A DNA stretch of 64,000 bases from CAIVVT01 sp052145115 (GTDB taxonomy: Bacteria; Acidobacteriota; Terriglobia; Bryobacterales; Bryobacteraceae). Each line of letters starts with the position of its first letter. Within the stretch, counting starts at the first letter, position 1. The position numbers and the translations under genes were made by a program. The DNA is taken from contig JBKQPG010000025.1 of NCBI GenBank assembly GCA_052145115.1, positions 103,050 to 167,049 of the forward strand, read 5' to 3'. The notes beneath the pieces were generated by a model. That model saw only the letters and a list, made by a program, of their open reading frames with translations, had not been told where the DNA came from and searched no databases. This document shows positions 26,294 to 34,020 of the stretch, piece by piece.

Positions 26294-27127
26294 CTAGCAG
26301 CCGCTCGAGCGCCGGGCGACGATCAACGCCTCTCCGCACCACCAGCGCAACCCGGGCAGCGCGCCCAGAATCGCCCGGTCCGCTTGCTGCAACACCCGCA
26401 TCGTCCCTCGCGCCCACCTCTGGCCGAATCTTCCACGCAGCATTCGCTTGGCCATGACCAGGAGGTGGAAAGTCTCAATGCGCCATTGGCCGAACCACGG
26501 CTCCAGCCGCCGCAACTGACCGCGCGTCAGGACGATCTCTTCCCCCTGATCCTCCTGCTCCCGGGCCGCCAGGGCGCGCACCCGCCGGGCGGCCTGCAGC
26601 AGCGGATTCTCACCCCACGTCTCGCACAGGATCAGCCGCCCGCCGGGACGGACCACGCGCGCCAGTTCCTCGGCCGCCCCCGCATACTTGAGCGTGTGGT
26701 GCAGCGCGGCGCAGGCGAAAACGAGGTCGAAGGATGCCGTCTCCAACTGCGGCAAGCGGCTGGCGTCGGCCGCCAGGCCCCGAACCCGCTCTCCCACGCC
26801 ACTGGCCTGCGCCCGCACGAGACCGAGTTCGATGGCCGTGGGAGAAAGATCCAGCAGGGTCACCTCGGCGCCCTCGGTCGCCATCCACACGCCGAAATCA
26901 GCCGGCCCGCAGCCGTAGTCGAGCACCCGCGCTTCGGCCAGTGGCTGTTCCAACAACGCCTGGATCGTGGCGCGGTACAACTCGCGGCGTTCGTAAAACG
27001 GGTGCCGTGGATCGTCGCAGTTGCCCAGTAGAACCCGCCGGTCGACGCGCTGGGCTTCGGCCGCCGCAGCCAGCAGCGGCCCGTACTGACGCTCGTAGAA
27101 GGCCCGCTCCCGCTCCGCCCTCCTCAT
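26294..27127 (-). CDS. Class I SAM-dependent methyltransferase
   Basis: 277 residues from the ATG at 27127; a longer frame from 27184 adds a Gly/Ala/Arg-rich stretch and is less likely. Rossmann methyltransferase motifs: I, VLDYGCGPADFGVWMA; II, GAEVTLLDLSPTAIEL; and post-II/III, FDLVFACAALHHTLKY followed by LARVVRPGGRLILCETWGENP. The C-terminus is Arg/Trp-rich with WCGEALIVARR. It looks like UbiE/methyltransf_11 enzymes that act on small molecules or lipids; the substrate is unknown. Convergent with frr, with only 14 bp between stops. Confidence 0.85.
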   Translation of the reverse strand: MRRAERERAFYERQYGPLLAAAAEAQRVDRRVLLGNCDDPRHPFYERRELYRATIQALLEQPLAEARVLDYGCGPADFGVWMATEGAEVTLLDLSPTAIELGLVRAQASGVGERVRGLAADASRLPQLETASFDLVFACAALHHTLKYAGAAEELARVVRPGGRLILCETWGENPLLQAARRVRALAAREQEDQGEEIVLTRGQLRRLEPWFGQWRIETFHLLVMAKRMLRGRFGQRWARGTMRVLQQADRAILGALPGLRWWCGEALIVARRSSGC

Positions 27128-27474
27128 CGTAGTTCCGGCTCCCGATGCCGGTCCGGATTCAAGCCGCTCCACGCGCGCCCGCAACGCGCCTCGCCCGCAA
27201 TGGCGTTCGGGTGTGTAAATCGACTACGGCGACGTGTCCATTTGGCGGACAACTGAGGGGTGCGGCACCCGGCCTGAAACCGGCGCACAACGCGTGCCGG
27301 CCTGGGCCCGCACCCGGCCCTTCGACGCTCACTCGCACGCGCTCTGATTCTTGATGGGGGATGGTCCGGCCGCAGGCAGGCGCCGCACGCAAAAACTGCC
27401 GTCGGGGCCGTACTCGACGGGGCCCCCGGGACGACCGCGGATGCTGGCCTGCGCATGCAGGCTATTGTACGCCG
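27128..27474. other. Noncoding spacer of about 350 bp
   Basis: GC-rich sequence between a methyltransferase gene start and the end of a small membrane-peptide gene. Several overlapping open frames exist on both strands, but none has a ribosome binding site or recognisable composition. I see no tRNA or convincing hairpin. Confidence 0.5.
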
Positions 27475-27600
27475 TTACGTGGCTTTTCCTTCGTTTTGAA
27501 GGTCTTGGGCCGCTGGCTTCTCTCCTCTTGGCGAAGAGGAAAGCATCGTGAAAAAGAGCCCCACCACCAGGAGCCCCGTTAGCACGCCTCCGATCAACAT
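27475..27600 (-). CDS. 41-residue single-pass membrane peptide
   Basis: I found this ORF by eye. ATG at 27600 follows a textbook Shine-Dalgarno AAGGAGGAG at a 6-nt spacing. The peptide begins with a hydrophobic segment of about 20 residues (MLIGGVLTGLLVVGLFFTML) and ends with a short hydrophilic tail (SSSPRGEKPAAQDLQNEGKA). This is the plan of small membrane regulators of the KdpF/CydX size class, but I recognise no family. An AT-rich stretch (27690-27730) on the upstream side could hold its promoter. It stands alone between the methyltransferase and LarA-like genes. Confidence 0.55.
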   Translation of the reverse strand: MLIGGVLTGLLVVGLFFTMLSSSPRGEKPAAQDLQNEGKAT

Positions 27601-27778
27601 CTTGCTCCTCCTTCAGTATTTCGCCGGAGTCGACGTTCCCCGGACTGCTTATCGGCAAACTCTCTACTTCCTCTTACGCGGATGAGGACAGTTTGGTTTA
27701 TTTAATATTTGAAAAACTAGCAATTCGATCTCCAAACGCTGCCATCCTCTCGCCCGGCGGGTGTGTTAGGTTCGGGGC

Positions 27779-29089
27779 ATGGACGTAGAAATGGCATTCG
27801 GCAGGCGCGGCCTGCGTTTGGAGTTGCCCTCAGGCTCACTGCCGCCCAGCGCCCAATGGAGCGTCCTGACGCCCCGTTGGGCCACCCCGGTCGACGACCC
27901 CGGCGCGGCCATCGACCAGGCGCTCGATCATCCCGTCGCCGGCCCGCCTCTGGAGGAATTGGCGCGCGGACGGTCCAGCGCGGCCATTTCGGTCTGTGAC
28001 ATCACGCGGCCCGCGCCCAACCACGTGACCCTGCCGCCGCTGCTCGAGCGCCTCCAGCGGGCCGGGATCGCCCGCGAGAATATCACGATCCTGATCGCTA
28101 CCGGCTTGCACCGCCCCGCCACGGCGGAGGAAATCGTCGCCATCGTAGGCCCTGAGGTTTCCCGCCGCTACCGCGTCGAGAACCACTTCGCGCGCCGCCA
28201 GGAGGACCACCGCCACCTCGGGGCAACGGCCCGCGGCACGCCCGTCTGGATCGACCGCCGTTTCACCGATGCCGGCCTGCGCATCACGCTGGGCTTCATC
28301 GAACAGCACCTGATGGCCGGGTTCTCCGGCGGACGCAAGCTGGTTGTCCCGGGCTTGGCCTATCAGGACACAATTCGCGCCCTGCACTGCCCGCACTTCA
28401 TGCGCGACCCGAGCGCCGTGGAGGGCTCCATCGAGCACAATCCGTTGCACGCCGAGTTACTGGAAATCGCCGCCCTGGCCCACCACGACTTCGCCCTGGA
28501 CGTCGCTCTGGCCCCCGGGCGCCGGATCTGCGGTGTTTTCGCTGGCGAGCCCCGCGCCTCCCATGCCGCGGGCATCGAATTCGTCCGCCACCACACCACC
28601 GCCTGGATCCCCGGCCTGTTCGACGCCGCCATCACCAGCGCTGCCGGACACCCCCTCGACCTGACTTATTACCAGTCCGTGAAAGGCGTGACCGCGGCGG
28701 CGCACATCGTGCATCCCGGCGGGGCGATCCTGCTGCTGGCCGAGTGCGCCGAAGGCGCGGGCGCGGCGGAGTTTTCGCGCCTGCTTTTGGAGTCGCCCAG
28801 CCCGGCGGCATTTCTTGAAAAGATCGAACGCGCGCCGGTCCAGGTCGATCAGTGGCAGCTCGAAAAGCTGGCCCTGGTTTTTCAAAGCCATCGCGTCCTG
28901 TTCTACGTTCCGGGCCTGCCCGCGGAGTTCCGTGCCAAACTGTGGGGCCCGGTCTTCGCGAGCGCTCCCCAGGCCGTCGCCGGGCTCCTTGCGAGCCTAC
29001 CCGGCAACGCCCGGGTGGCCGTGCTGCCGGAAGGTCCGTACGTCTTCGCCCGGCCCAAGACGGGCGTCCCCGAGCCGGTCGCCGTCTGA
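27779..29089 (+). CDS. LarA-like nickel-pincer racemase/epimerase (DUF2088)
   Basis: 436 residues. Homologous to lactate racemase LarA, whose Lys-bound nickel pincer nucleotide (NPN) cofactor abstracts hydride from alpha-hydroxy acids. The conserved residues fall at a constant offset from L. plantarum LarA: D74 and R77 (CDITRP), H111 (ATGLHRP), H177 (EQHLMAGFSGG), the NPN lysine K187 (SGGRKLVVPG), nickel ligand H203 (ALHCPH), and Q299 with K302 (YQSVKG). The substrate may be lactate or another hydroxy acid, since LarA paralogues act on malate, phenyllactate and sugars' acids. The larB, larC and larE cofactor genes are not in the window. The gene is solitary with AT-rich upstream DNA. Numbers of LarA are from memory. 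Confidence 0.88.
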   Translation: MDVEMAFGRRGLRLELPSGSLPPSAQWSVLTPRWATPVDDPGAAIDQALDHPVAGPPLEELARGRSSAAISVCDITRPAPNHVTLPPLLERLQRAGIARENITILIATGLHRPATAEEIVAIVGPEVSRRYRVENHFARRQEDHRHLGATARGTPVWIDRRFTDAGLRITLGFIEQHLMAGFSGGRKLVVPGLAYQDTIRALHCPHFMRDPSAVEGSIEHNPLHAELLEIAALAHHDFALDVALAPGRRICGVFAGEPRASHAAGIEFVRHHTTAWIPGLFDAAITSAAGHPLDLTYYQSVKGVTAAAHIVHPGGAILLLAECAEGAGAAEFSRLLLESPSPAAFLEKIERAPVQVDQWQLEKLALVFQSHRVLFYVPGLPAEFRAKLWGPVFASAPQAVAGLLASLPGNARVAVLPEGPYVFARPKTGVPEPVAV

Positions 29090-29258
29090 GGACGATGGGG
29101 ACGGATGCCCCGGCGGAACGCGCGGGATTTCGATGCCCCCTGGTCCGGCTGCCCGCCTGTGCCGCAAAAGGCCCGCTACGCATAAACCCGCCCTTCGCGC
29201 CAAGCCATGCGCCCATCAACCACTTGCGCGGGAATGGGTAGCCCACCGGGAGCCGTGG
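29090..29258. other. Spacer upstream of the rpsA promoter
   Basis: About 170 bp after the LarA-like gene with no coding signal, no strong hairpin and no recognised RNA. Together with the promoter and leader below it accounts for the 387 bp before rpsA. Confidence 0.5.
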
Positions 29259-29287
29259 TTGACAAGGCCCAGAGCCTCGGCTATAGT
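29259..29287 (+). promoter_or_regulatory. Strong sigma-70 promoter for rpsA
   Basis: TTGACA at 29259-29264, a 17-bp spacer, then TATAGT at 29282-29287: a full -35 match and five of six -10 matches. Transcription would start near 29294 and give a leader of about 180 nt before rpsA. Confidence 0.8.
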
Positions 29288-29348
29288 TCTGAAGTGTCGC
29301 ACTTTCAACGGTTTGTCGGGAGAGTGCGAGGCTTCTAAGTTGGGGGGA

Positions 29349-29480
29349 ATGACCCGCAATGCTGAACTTCCAGCCGGATCGGTGGAGAGCCGTCCGCAAT
29401 CTGCCTGTCCGATTTCCACTGCAGAAGCGCGCCCGTGCCTAAACCGTCAGTCGAGTTGTACTTGGGAGACCTCGAGATGA
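29349..29480 (+). CDS. Putative 43-residue leader peptide coupled to rpsA
   Basis: ATG at 29349 is preceded directly by a run of six G, and the ORF ends with TGA at 29478-29480 that overlaps the rpsA ATG at 29477 as ATGA. It lies inside the leader of the strong promoter. The peptide (MTRNAELPAGSVESRPQ...) has three Cys (positions 20, 30, 37), no membrane segment and no known family. The overlap geometry is the hallmark of translational coupling, so it may set rpsA expression. It could also be chance: the G run is closer to the ATG than usual. Confidence 0.4.
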   Translation: MTRNAELPAGSVESRPQSACPISTAEARPCLNRQSSCTWETSR

Positions 29481-31189
29481 ACACCAACCAGGACGACCAT
29501 CCGGTCGACCTGCCGGGGAGTGAGGAGAGCTACGAACAGCTCCTCGACGACTATAGCCACGTCGGTCTGCCTGCCGAAGGCGAGCTGATCCAGGGTCATG
29601 TGGTGCAGGTGGCACCGCAGGGCCTGATCGTGGATGTCGGCCAGAAACTCGAGGGAGTCGTCCCCCTGAACCAAGTCTCCACCGCCGATGGCCAATTGAC
29701 TTTTCAGCCCGGCGATCCGATCGACGTGCTGATCGACCGCCGCCATCCGCCCGCCATTGAGGGCTACATTTCCCTGACCCATGAGCGCGCCGCCAGCATG
29801 CGCGCCTGGGAAACTCTGGAACACGCCTACCGCTCCAACCTGCGCGTGCTGGGCCACGTCCTGGGCCGCGTCAAGGGCGGTCTATCGGTCGACGTCGGCG
29901 TCATCGCCTTCATGCCCAGCACGCAGGTCGACACGCGCCAGATCCACAACGTCGACTCCTTCATCGGCCAGGACATCGAAGTAAAGATCATCAAACTGAA
30001 CCGCCGCCGCGACAACGTCGTGGTCTCCCGCAAGGCGGCGATGGAAGAGGACTTGGGCGCACGCAAGTCCACCTTGCTGGGCAACCTGCACGAGGGCGAC
30101 CTGGTCCAGGGGGTGGTCAAGAATCTCACCGAATACGGCGCTTTCATCGATCTCGGCGGCATCGATGGCCTGCTGCACGTCTCCGACATCTCCTACGGCC
30201 GCGTGGCCCATCCTTCGGATGTGTTGCAGGTGGGCCAGGAACTCACCGTCAAGGTGCTCAAATTCGACCGCGAGAAGGAACGCATCTCGCTCGGTCTGAA
30301 GCAGGTGGTTCCCGATCCCTGGGAGACGATTCATGACCGCTACTCCAACGGCATGCGGGTCGTGGGCCGCGTGGTCAGCATCAAGGACTACGGCGCGTTC
30401 CTGGAACTCGAGGCCGGCGTCGAGGGCCTCATCCACATCTCCGAAATGACCTGGTCGCGGCGCATGAAGCACCCCTCGAAGGTGGTCAAGGTCGGCGACA
30501 ACGTCGAATGCGTGGTGCTCGAGGTGAAACCCTCCGAACGGCGCATCTCGCTGGGCATCAAACAGCTCGAGCCCGACCCCTGGACCACCGTCGATCAGCG
30601 CTACTCCGTGGGCAGCGTGGTCGAGGGCCGCGTTCGCAAATTGACCGACTTTGGAGCCTTCATCGAGATTGAGGAGGGCATCGACGGCCTGGTGCACGTC
30701 TCCGATCTGAGCTGGACCAAACGCATCCAGCATCCCTCGGAAGTGCTCAAGAAGGGCCAGGTTGTGCAGGCCGTGGTCCTGCAAATCGACGCCCAGGACC
30801 GACGCCTGTCCCTCGGCATCAAGCAGCTTCAGCCTGATGCCTGGGAGACTTTTTTCCGCTCCCACCTGGTGGGGGACATCGTCCAGGGCCGGCCCAGCCG
30901 CACGGCCACTTTTGGCGTTTTCGTGGAACTGCTCCCCGGAGTCGAGGGGCTGTGCCATAATTCTGAAATTCCCCCCGAGTTGCGGGAACTGAGTCCTCCA
31001 CTGCCCCTGGGCGTGGAGACAAGCTTCAAGATCATTAAGTTGAATGAGCTGGAGAAGCGCATCGGTTTGACACTCTCCACTGCCTCCGCGGAGCAGGAAC
31101 GGCAACGCCTCGGCGAATACCAGCGGCAGGCCGAACAGGCCGGCCATGGAATCGGCGAGGCGGCTCACACCGAAGCAAATAGCGAGTGA
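29477..31189 (+). CDS. rpsA: 30S ribosomal protein S1
   Basis: 570 residues from the ATG at 29477, preceded by GGGAG at 8 nt; a GTG at 29435 would add 14 residues and is less likely. Six S1 (OB-fold) domains follow each other, starting at GELIQGHVVQV, NLRVLGHVLGR, GDLVQGVVKNLTEYGAFIDL, GMRVVGRVVSIKDYGAFLEL, GSVVEGRVRKLTDFGAFIEI and GDIVQGRPSRTATFGVFVEL. Domains 3-5 are near-copies with IDGLLHVSD, VEGLIHISE and IDGLVHVSD loops, as expected for mRNA binding. S1 brings structured mRNAs to the 30S subunit. Downstream HU/IHF gene repeats the E. coli rpsA-ihfB order. Confidence 0.96.
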   Translation: MNTNQDDHPVDLPGSEESYEQLLDDYSHVGLPAEGELIQGHVVQVAPQGLIVDVGQKLEGVVPLNQVSTADGQLTFQPGDPIDVLIDRRHPPAIEGYISLTHERAASMRAWETLEHAYRSNLRVLGHVLGRVKGGLSVDVGVIAFMPSTQVDTRQIHNVDSFIGQDIEVKIIKLNRRRDNVVVSRKAAMEEDLGARKSTLLGNLHEGDLVQGVVKNLTEYGAFIDLGGIDGLLHVSDISYGRVAHPSDVLQVGQELTVKVLKFDREKERISLGLKQVVPDPWETIHDRYSNGMRVVGRVVSIKDYGAFLELEAGVEGLIHISEMTWSRRMKHPSKVVKVGDNVECVVLEVKPSERRISLGIKQLEPDPWTTVDQRYSVGSVVEGRVRKLTDFGAFIEIEEGIDGLVHVSDLSWTKRIQHPSEVLKKGQVVQAVVLQIDAQDRRLSLGIKQLQPDAWETFFRSHLVGDIVQGRPSRTATFGVFVELLPGVEGLCHNSEIPPELRELSPPLPLGVETSFKIIKLNELEKRIGLTLSTASAEQERQRLGEYQRQAEQAGHGIGEAAHTEANSE

Positions 31190-31236
31190 CGAATTGGCCT
31201 GTTCGAGGCATTTCAAGAGGAACGGAATCCCGGCCC

Positions 31237-31557
31237 ATGACAAAAGCGGACCTGATTGAAGAAGTTTCGCGCGTCGTTGAGTTCACGCGCAAGGAGTCGG
31301 AGATCATCGTTGAGGCGATCTTCGATTCGGTAGTTAACGCACTGCGGGGCGACGACAAGATCGAGATTCGCGGCTTCGGCAGCTTCCGGACACGGCAGCG
31401 CCAGTCGCGCATCGGGCGTAACCCCAAGACGGGAGCGCGCGTCGATGTGCCGGCCAAGCGCGTTCCTTATTTCAAGCCGAGCAAGGAGCTCAAGGACCTG
31501 GTCAACGAGCAGTCCTCCGCTCCCGCCGGCGAGACGACCAGTCTGCTCGGAGACTGA
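31237..31557 (+). CDS. HU/IHF-family DNA-binding protein (IHF-beta-like)
   Basis: 106 residues from the ATG at 31237 (in-frame upstream start at 31186 rejected: no family match). Contains the DNA-arm signature IEIRGFGSFRTRQRQSRIGRNPKTG and the helix VPYFKPSKELKDLVN. The E/D-rich helix and KRVPYFKPSKELK match IHF-beta better than HU. These dimers bend DNA and organise the nucleoid. It is 47 bp after rpsA, so probably co-transcribed with it. A Ser/Thr/Gly tail of about 14 residues follows the conserved fold. Confidence 0.92.
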   Translation: MTKADLIEEVSRVVEFTRKESEIIVEAIFDSVVNALRGDDKIEIRGFGSFRTRQRQSRIGRNPKTGARVDVPAKRVPYFKPSKELKDLVNEQSSAPAGETTSLLGD

Positions 31558-31573
31558 GCCCGGTCGCGGGAGC

Positions 31574-32101
31574 ATGGACCGCTTATGGAGTCCCTGGCGC
31601 TACAGGTACGTTTCCGGCGACCTGCCGCCCGGGGAGTGTGTCTTCTGCGCCAAGCCGCGTGAAGCCGATGAGCAGGGGCTGATTTTATTTCGAGGCCGGC
31701 ACAATTTCGTGCTGCTCAACCTGTTCCCTTACACCACCGGCCACCTGATGGTGGCCCCCTACGCGCACCTCGCCAATCTGGAGGACCTGCCCCAGGAGAC
31801 GGCCGTCGAGATGCTGGCGCTGGCCCGACGCGCCGTCGTGTGCCTCAAGCGAGTGTACCGGCCGGAAGGGCTCAACGTGGGCCTGAACCTGGGCCAATGC
31901 GCCGGGGCCGGCATCGCCGATCATCTGCACATGCACGTACTGCCGCGCTGGACCGGCGACGCCAATTTCCTCAGTACCATCGGCGAGACCCGCGTGTTGC
32001 CCGAGGATCTCGGCGAAACCTGGCGCAAGTTGTCGGCGGCGTTTCACGAATCGGGCCCGGAGGAGATTGGCCCGGCTCAGCCGGGCGCGGCTCCGGGCTG
32101 A
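31574..32101 (+). CDS. HIT-family hydrolase (FHIT/AP4A-hydrolase-like)
   Basis: 175 residues from the ATG at 31574. The histidine triad is H117-L-H119-M-H121-V in GIADHLHMHVLPRW; C22-x2-C25 (ECVFCAKP) forms half of a zinc site, the other half being less obvious. PWRYRYV at the start and LFPYTTGHLMVAPYAH are typical of this bacterial HIT group. Such enzymes cleave dinucleoside polyphosphates or nucleoside phosphoramidates. It starts 16 bp after the HU/IHF stop and is followed 8 bp later by the DUF1848 gene, suggesting one unit. Confidence 0.93.
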   Translation: MDRLWSPWRYRYVSGDLPPGECVFCAKPREADEQGLILFRGRHNFVLLNLFPYTTGHLMVAPYAHLANLEDLPQETAVEMLALARRAVVCLKRVYRPEGLNVGLNLGQCAGAGIADHLHMHVLPRWTGDANFLSTIGETRVLPEDLGETWRKLSAAFHESGPEEIGPAQPGAAPG

Positions 32102-32109
32102 GGAATGCC

Positions 32110-32994
32110 TTGATCGTCTCCGCCAGTTGCCGCACCGACATTCCCGCTTTCTACAGCGAGTGGTTCTTCCGCCGCCTGCAGGCCGGTTTCTGCACCGTCC
32201 GTAACCCCTATTCCGGCCACAGCTACCGCGTGGATCTGCGCCGCGAGCAGGTGGACGGCTTCGTGTTCTGGACGCGCAACTTCGGTCCCATTCTGCGGCG
32301 TCTGGATGAACTGACGGCCTTCGGCCGGCCGTTCAGCGTGCAGTACACCGTGACCGGCTATCCGCGGGCCATCGAATCCGCGGTCATCGAGCCGCAGCGC
32401 GCCATCGATCAGATCGGCGAACTCGCCGCGCGCGTGCACCCCGCCTGCCCGGTCTGGCGCTATGATCCCATCCTCTTCACCTCGCTCACTCCGCCCGAGG
32501 TTCACCTGGAGAACTTCCGCGACCTCGCCGCCCGAATGAAAGGCGCCACCGATGAGGTCGTGATCTCCTTTGCCCAGATGTACGCCAAGACGCGGCGCAA
32601 TCTCGACGCCGCTGCCGGGCGCAACGGCTTCCAATGGATCGACCCGGAACCCGCGCAAAAGCTGGCTCTGGCCGCGCAACTGACCCGGGTCGCCAGGGAA
32701 TTCGGGCTGCAGCTCACGCTTTGCTCGCAGCCGGAATTCGTCGGCGACGGGGCCCTGGAGGCGCGCTGCGTCGATGCCCGGCGGCTGGAACGGATGGGCG
32801 GATTCCGCATCGCGGCGGCACAAAAAGGCACGCGGCCGGGCTGCGCCTGCCACGAGTCGCGCGACATCGGCGATTACGACACCTGCCCGCACGGCTGCGT
32901 TTACTGCTACGCCGTGCGCCACCGCCGCGCCGCATTGGCGCGCTACCGGAGCCACGATCCGGCGGCCGAATCGCTGCTGCCCGTGCTGCCATGA
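32110..32994 (+). CDS. DUF1848 protein, radical-SAM-like with C-terminal cysteine cluster (TTG start)
   Basis: 294 residues. TTG at 32110 follows GAGGA at 6 nt and lies 8 bp after the HIT stop; no ATG or GTG is available at that place. The family start is IVSASCRTDIPAFYSEWFF, then VDGFVFWTRNFGPILRRL, VQYTVTGYP and CPVWRYDPILF. The C-terminal cluster CACHESRDIGDYDTCPHGCVYCYAV holds five Cys (C-x-C, then C-x3-C-x2-C), the likely iron-sulfur ligands. The family is related to radical SAM proteins, but its chemistry is undescribed as far as I know. Phylogenetic spread across bacteria suggests a housekeeping or repair-like job; that is inference. Confidence 0.85.
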   Translation: MIVSASCRTDIPAFYSEWFFRRLQAGFCTVRNPYSGHSYRVDLRREQVDGFVFWTRNFGPILRRLDELTAFGRPFSVQYTVTGYPRAIESAVIEPQRAIDQIGELAARVHPACPVWRYDPILFTSLTPPEVHLENFRDLAARMKGATDEVVISFAQMYAKTRRNLDAAAGRNGFQWIDPEPAQKLALAAQLTRVAREFGLQLTLCSQPEFVGDGALEARCVDARRLERMGGFRIAAAQKGTRPGCACHESRDIGDYDTCPHGCVYCYAVRHRRAALARYRSHDPAAESLLPVLP

Positions 32995-33131
32995 AGCACC
33001 TCTTCCGCCGCCAGAGGTTCGCGAATTAGTGTATTGGGTCAGTTGGTCAGTGGGGTGCGACCACGGTTCGAAAGTGCGGTCCGGGCGACCTGCCAGGTGT
33101 CCGGTAACGCCACTTTGCGGCCACAATCATC

Positions 33132-33398
33132 TCACGCGCTTAAAACGCAAAACGCAAAACGGCAAAACGGGACGGCCTGTAATGCACCCCATTTATAGGC
33201 GGCTTGGAAGTCCTCGCAGTGGCTGAGCCAGCCGTGGAGGGTGGAGCGGTGGACTCCGGCGGCGGCGGCGAGGATGGGGCGTCCGGCGGCGAGTTCGGAG
33301 AGGGCCGCGCGCTGGCGTTCGGAGAGCCGCGCGGAAAAAGAGAGGAACAAAGCCAGATGCGACAGTGGTGTCGCAGAGTGTAGCGTTTCAGGGGTCAT
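33132..33398 (-). pseudogene. Truncated HTH-domain protein remnant
   Basis: 88-codon frame with ATG at 33398 and GGAGG 11 nt upstream. Residues about 25-70 (LSERQRAALSELAAGRPILA, then AGVHRSTLHGWLSHCEDFQAAYK) are a homeodomain-like helix-turn-helix common in mobile or phage-derived proteins. After AAYK the reading changes abruptly to WGALQAVPFCRFAFCVLSA, where the typical family continues with a long helix. The break coincides with the A-rich tandem repeat (33142-33171), so the 3' end was probably lost there. The HTH call is by pattern only. Confidence 0.5.
33142..33171. repeat. A-rich tandem repeat (aaaacgc / aaaacgg units)
   Basis: Four consecutive units of 7-8 bp: aaaacgc, aaaacgc, aaaacggc, aaaacggg. 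A related tandem array occurs at 33794-33839, and the two flank the truncated HTH gene and the direct repeats. Confidence 0.6.
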
Positions 33399-33571
33399 GA
33401 GAAGATCGGCCTCCGACTACGAGGATAGCTGGGGGTGTCAATGGATTTTCGCTCCACATTCGCCTTATAATGTCAGTTGAATCAAGGGGATAACGAGATT
33501 GAAGAGGTTGTGACCGGGCGGCGGGCGGGGGCGGACTTGGGGCTTAGGCGGAGAGGCTGGCGGAGGGCGGC

Positions 33572-33608
33572 GAGTGTCGTGTCGAAATGTCGAATTGGGG
33601 GCATTGGG
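33572..33608. repeat. 37-bp direct repeat, copy 1
   Basis: Begins gagtgtcgtgtcgaaatgtc and ends in gggggcattggg. It is identical to 33691-33727. The flanks on both sides differ, so the unit boundaries are sharp. Confidence 0.75.
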
Positions 33609-33690
33609 GGGGCGGGGCGGCGCCCTCCTTCGCGCTGCCGCCTCCGCTCTGCGAGCTACCGCGGCCAAGTCGAGCTTCGGCGGGCAAGGG

Positions 33691-33727
33691 GAGTGTCGTG
33701 TCGAAATGTCGAATTGGGGGCATTGGG
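33691..33727. repeat. 37-bp direct repeat, copy 2
   Basis: Exact copy of 33572-33608, 119 bp downstream from start to start. Only two copies exist in the window, so this is not a CRISPR array. Confidence 0.75.
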
Positions 33728-33793
33728 AGGCCGGTTCGGGGTGCGGAGCGGGGGGGTGAATTGCCAGGGCGGGGATTAGAGCCCAGTTAGGAC

Positions 33794-33864
33794 GAAAACG
33801 GGAAAACGAGGAAAACGGGAAAACGGGGCAGGAAAAGGGGACAGTCTGACCGTGCGCGCACGGT
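33794..33864. repeat. REP-like element: gaaaacgg array, ggggacag motif and 16-bp palindrome
   Basis: Four gaaaacgg-type units (33794-33825), then aaaaggggacagtctgacc, then the perfect palindrome accgtgcgcgcacggt at 33849-33864. The aaggggacag core (33836-33845) is shared with the inverted repeat at 6675-6782. A G-rich head followed by a hairpin is the form of REP sequences moved by RAYT transposases; no RAYT gene is in the window. Confidence 0.55.
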
Positions 33865-33991
33865 GATTCCGCGGTGTTTTTCGCCGTGGAGGCGCGACGC
33901 CCAGAGGCGAGGCTCGAGCCGTTTCCCCGGACAATTCAGCGCAGAGTTCGCATTTCATTGCAAACAAAAGGCGAAAACGGTTAGATAGCGC

Positions 33992-34020
33992 TTGAAAGCA
34001 CAAATTCGATGAGCTACAGT
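33992..34020 (+). promoter_or_regulatory. Sigma-70 promoter for the dcw cluster
   Basis: TTGAAA at 33992-33997, 17-bp spacer, TACAGT at 34015-34020. It would start transcription near 34027, about 47 nt before mraZ. Good spacing and position; I saw no repeated TGGG MraZ operator beside it. Confidence 0.6.

Noticed and set aside
33572..33727. Possible CRISPR array
   Set aside because: Only two copies, a spacer of 82 bp, no further repeats and no cas genes.
33593..33727. TGGG-rich runs as MraZ operator
   Set aside because: MraZ sites are tandem TGGGN boxes with about 10-bp period beside the promoter. These runs lie 350-480 bp upstream and have a 9-bp period.
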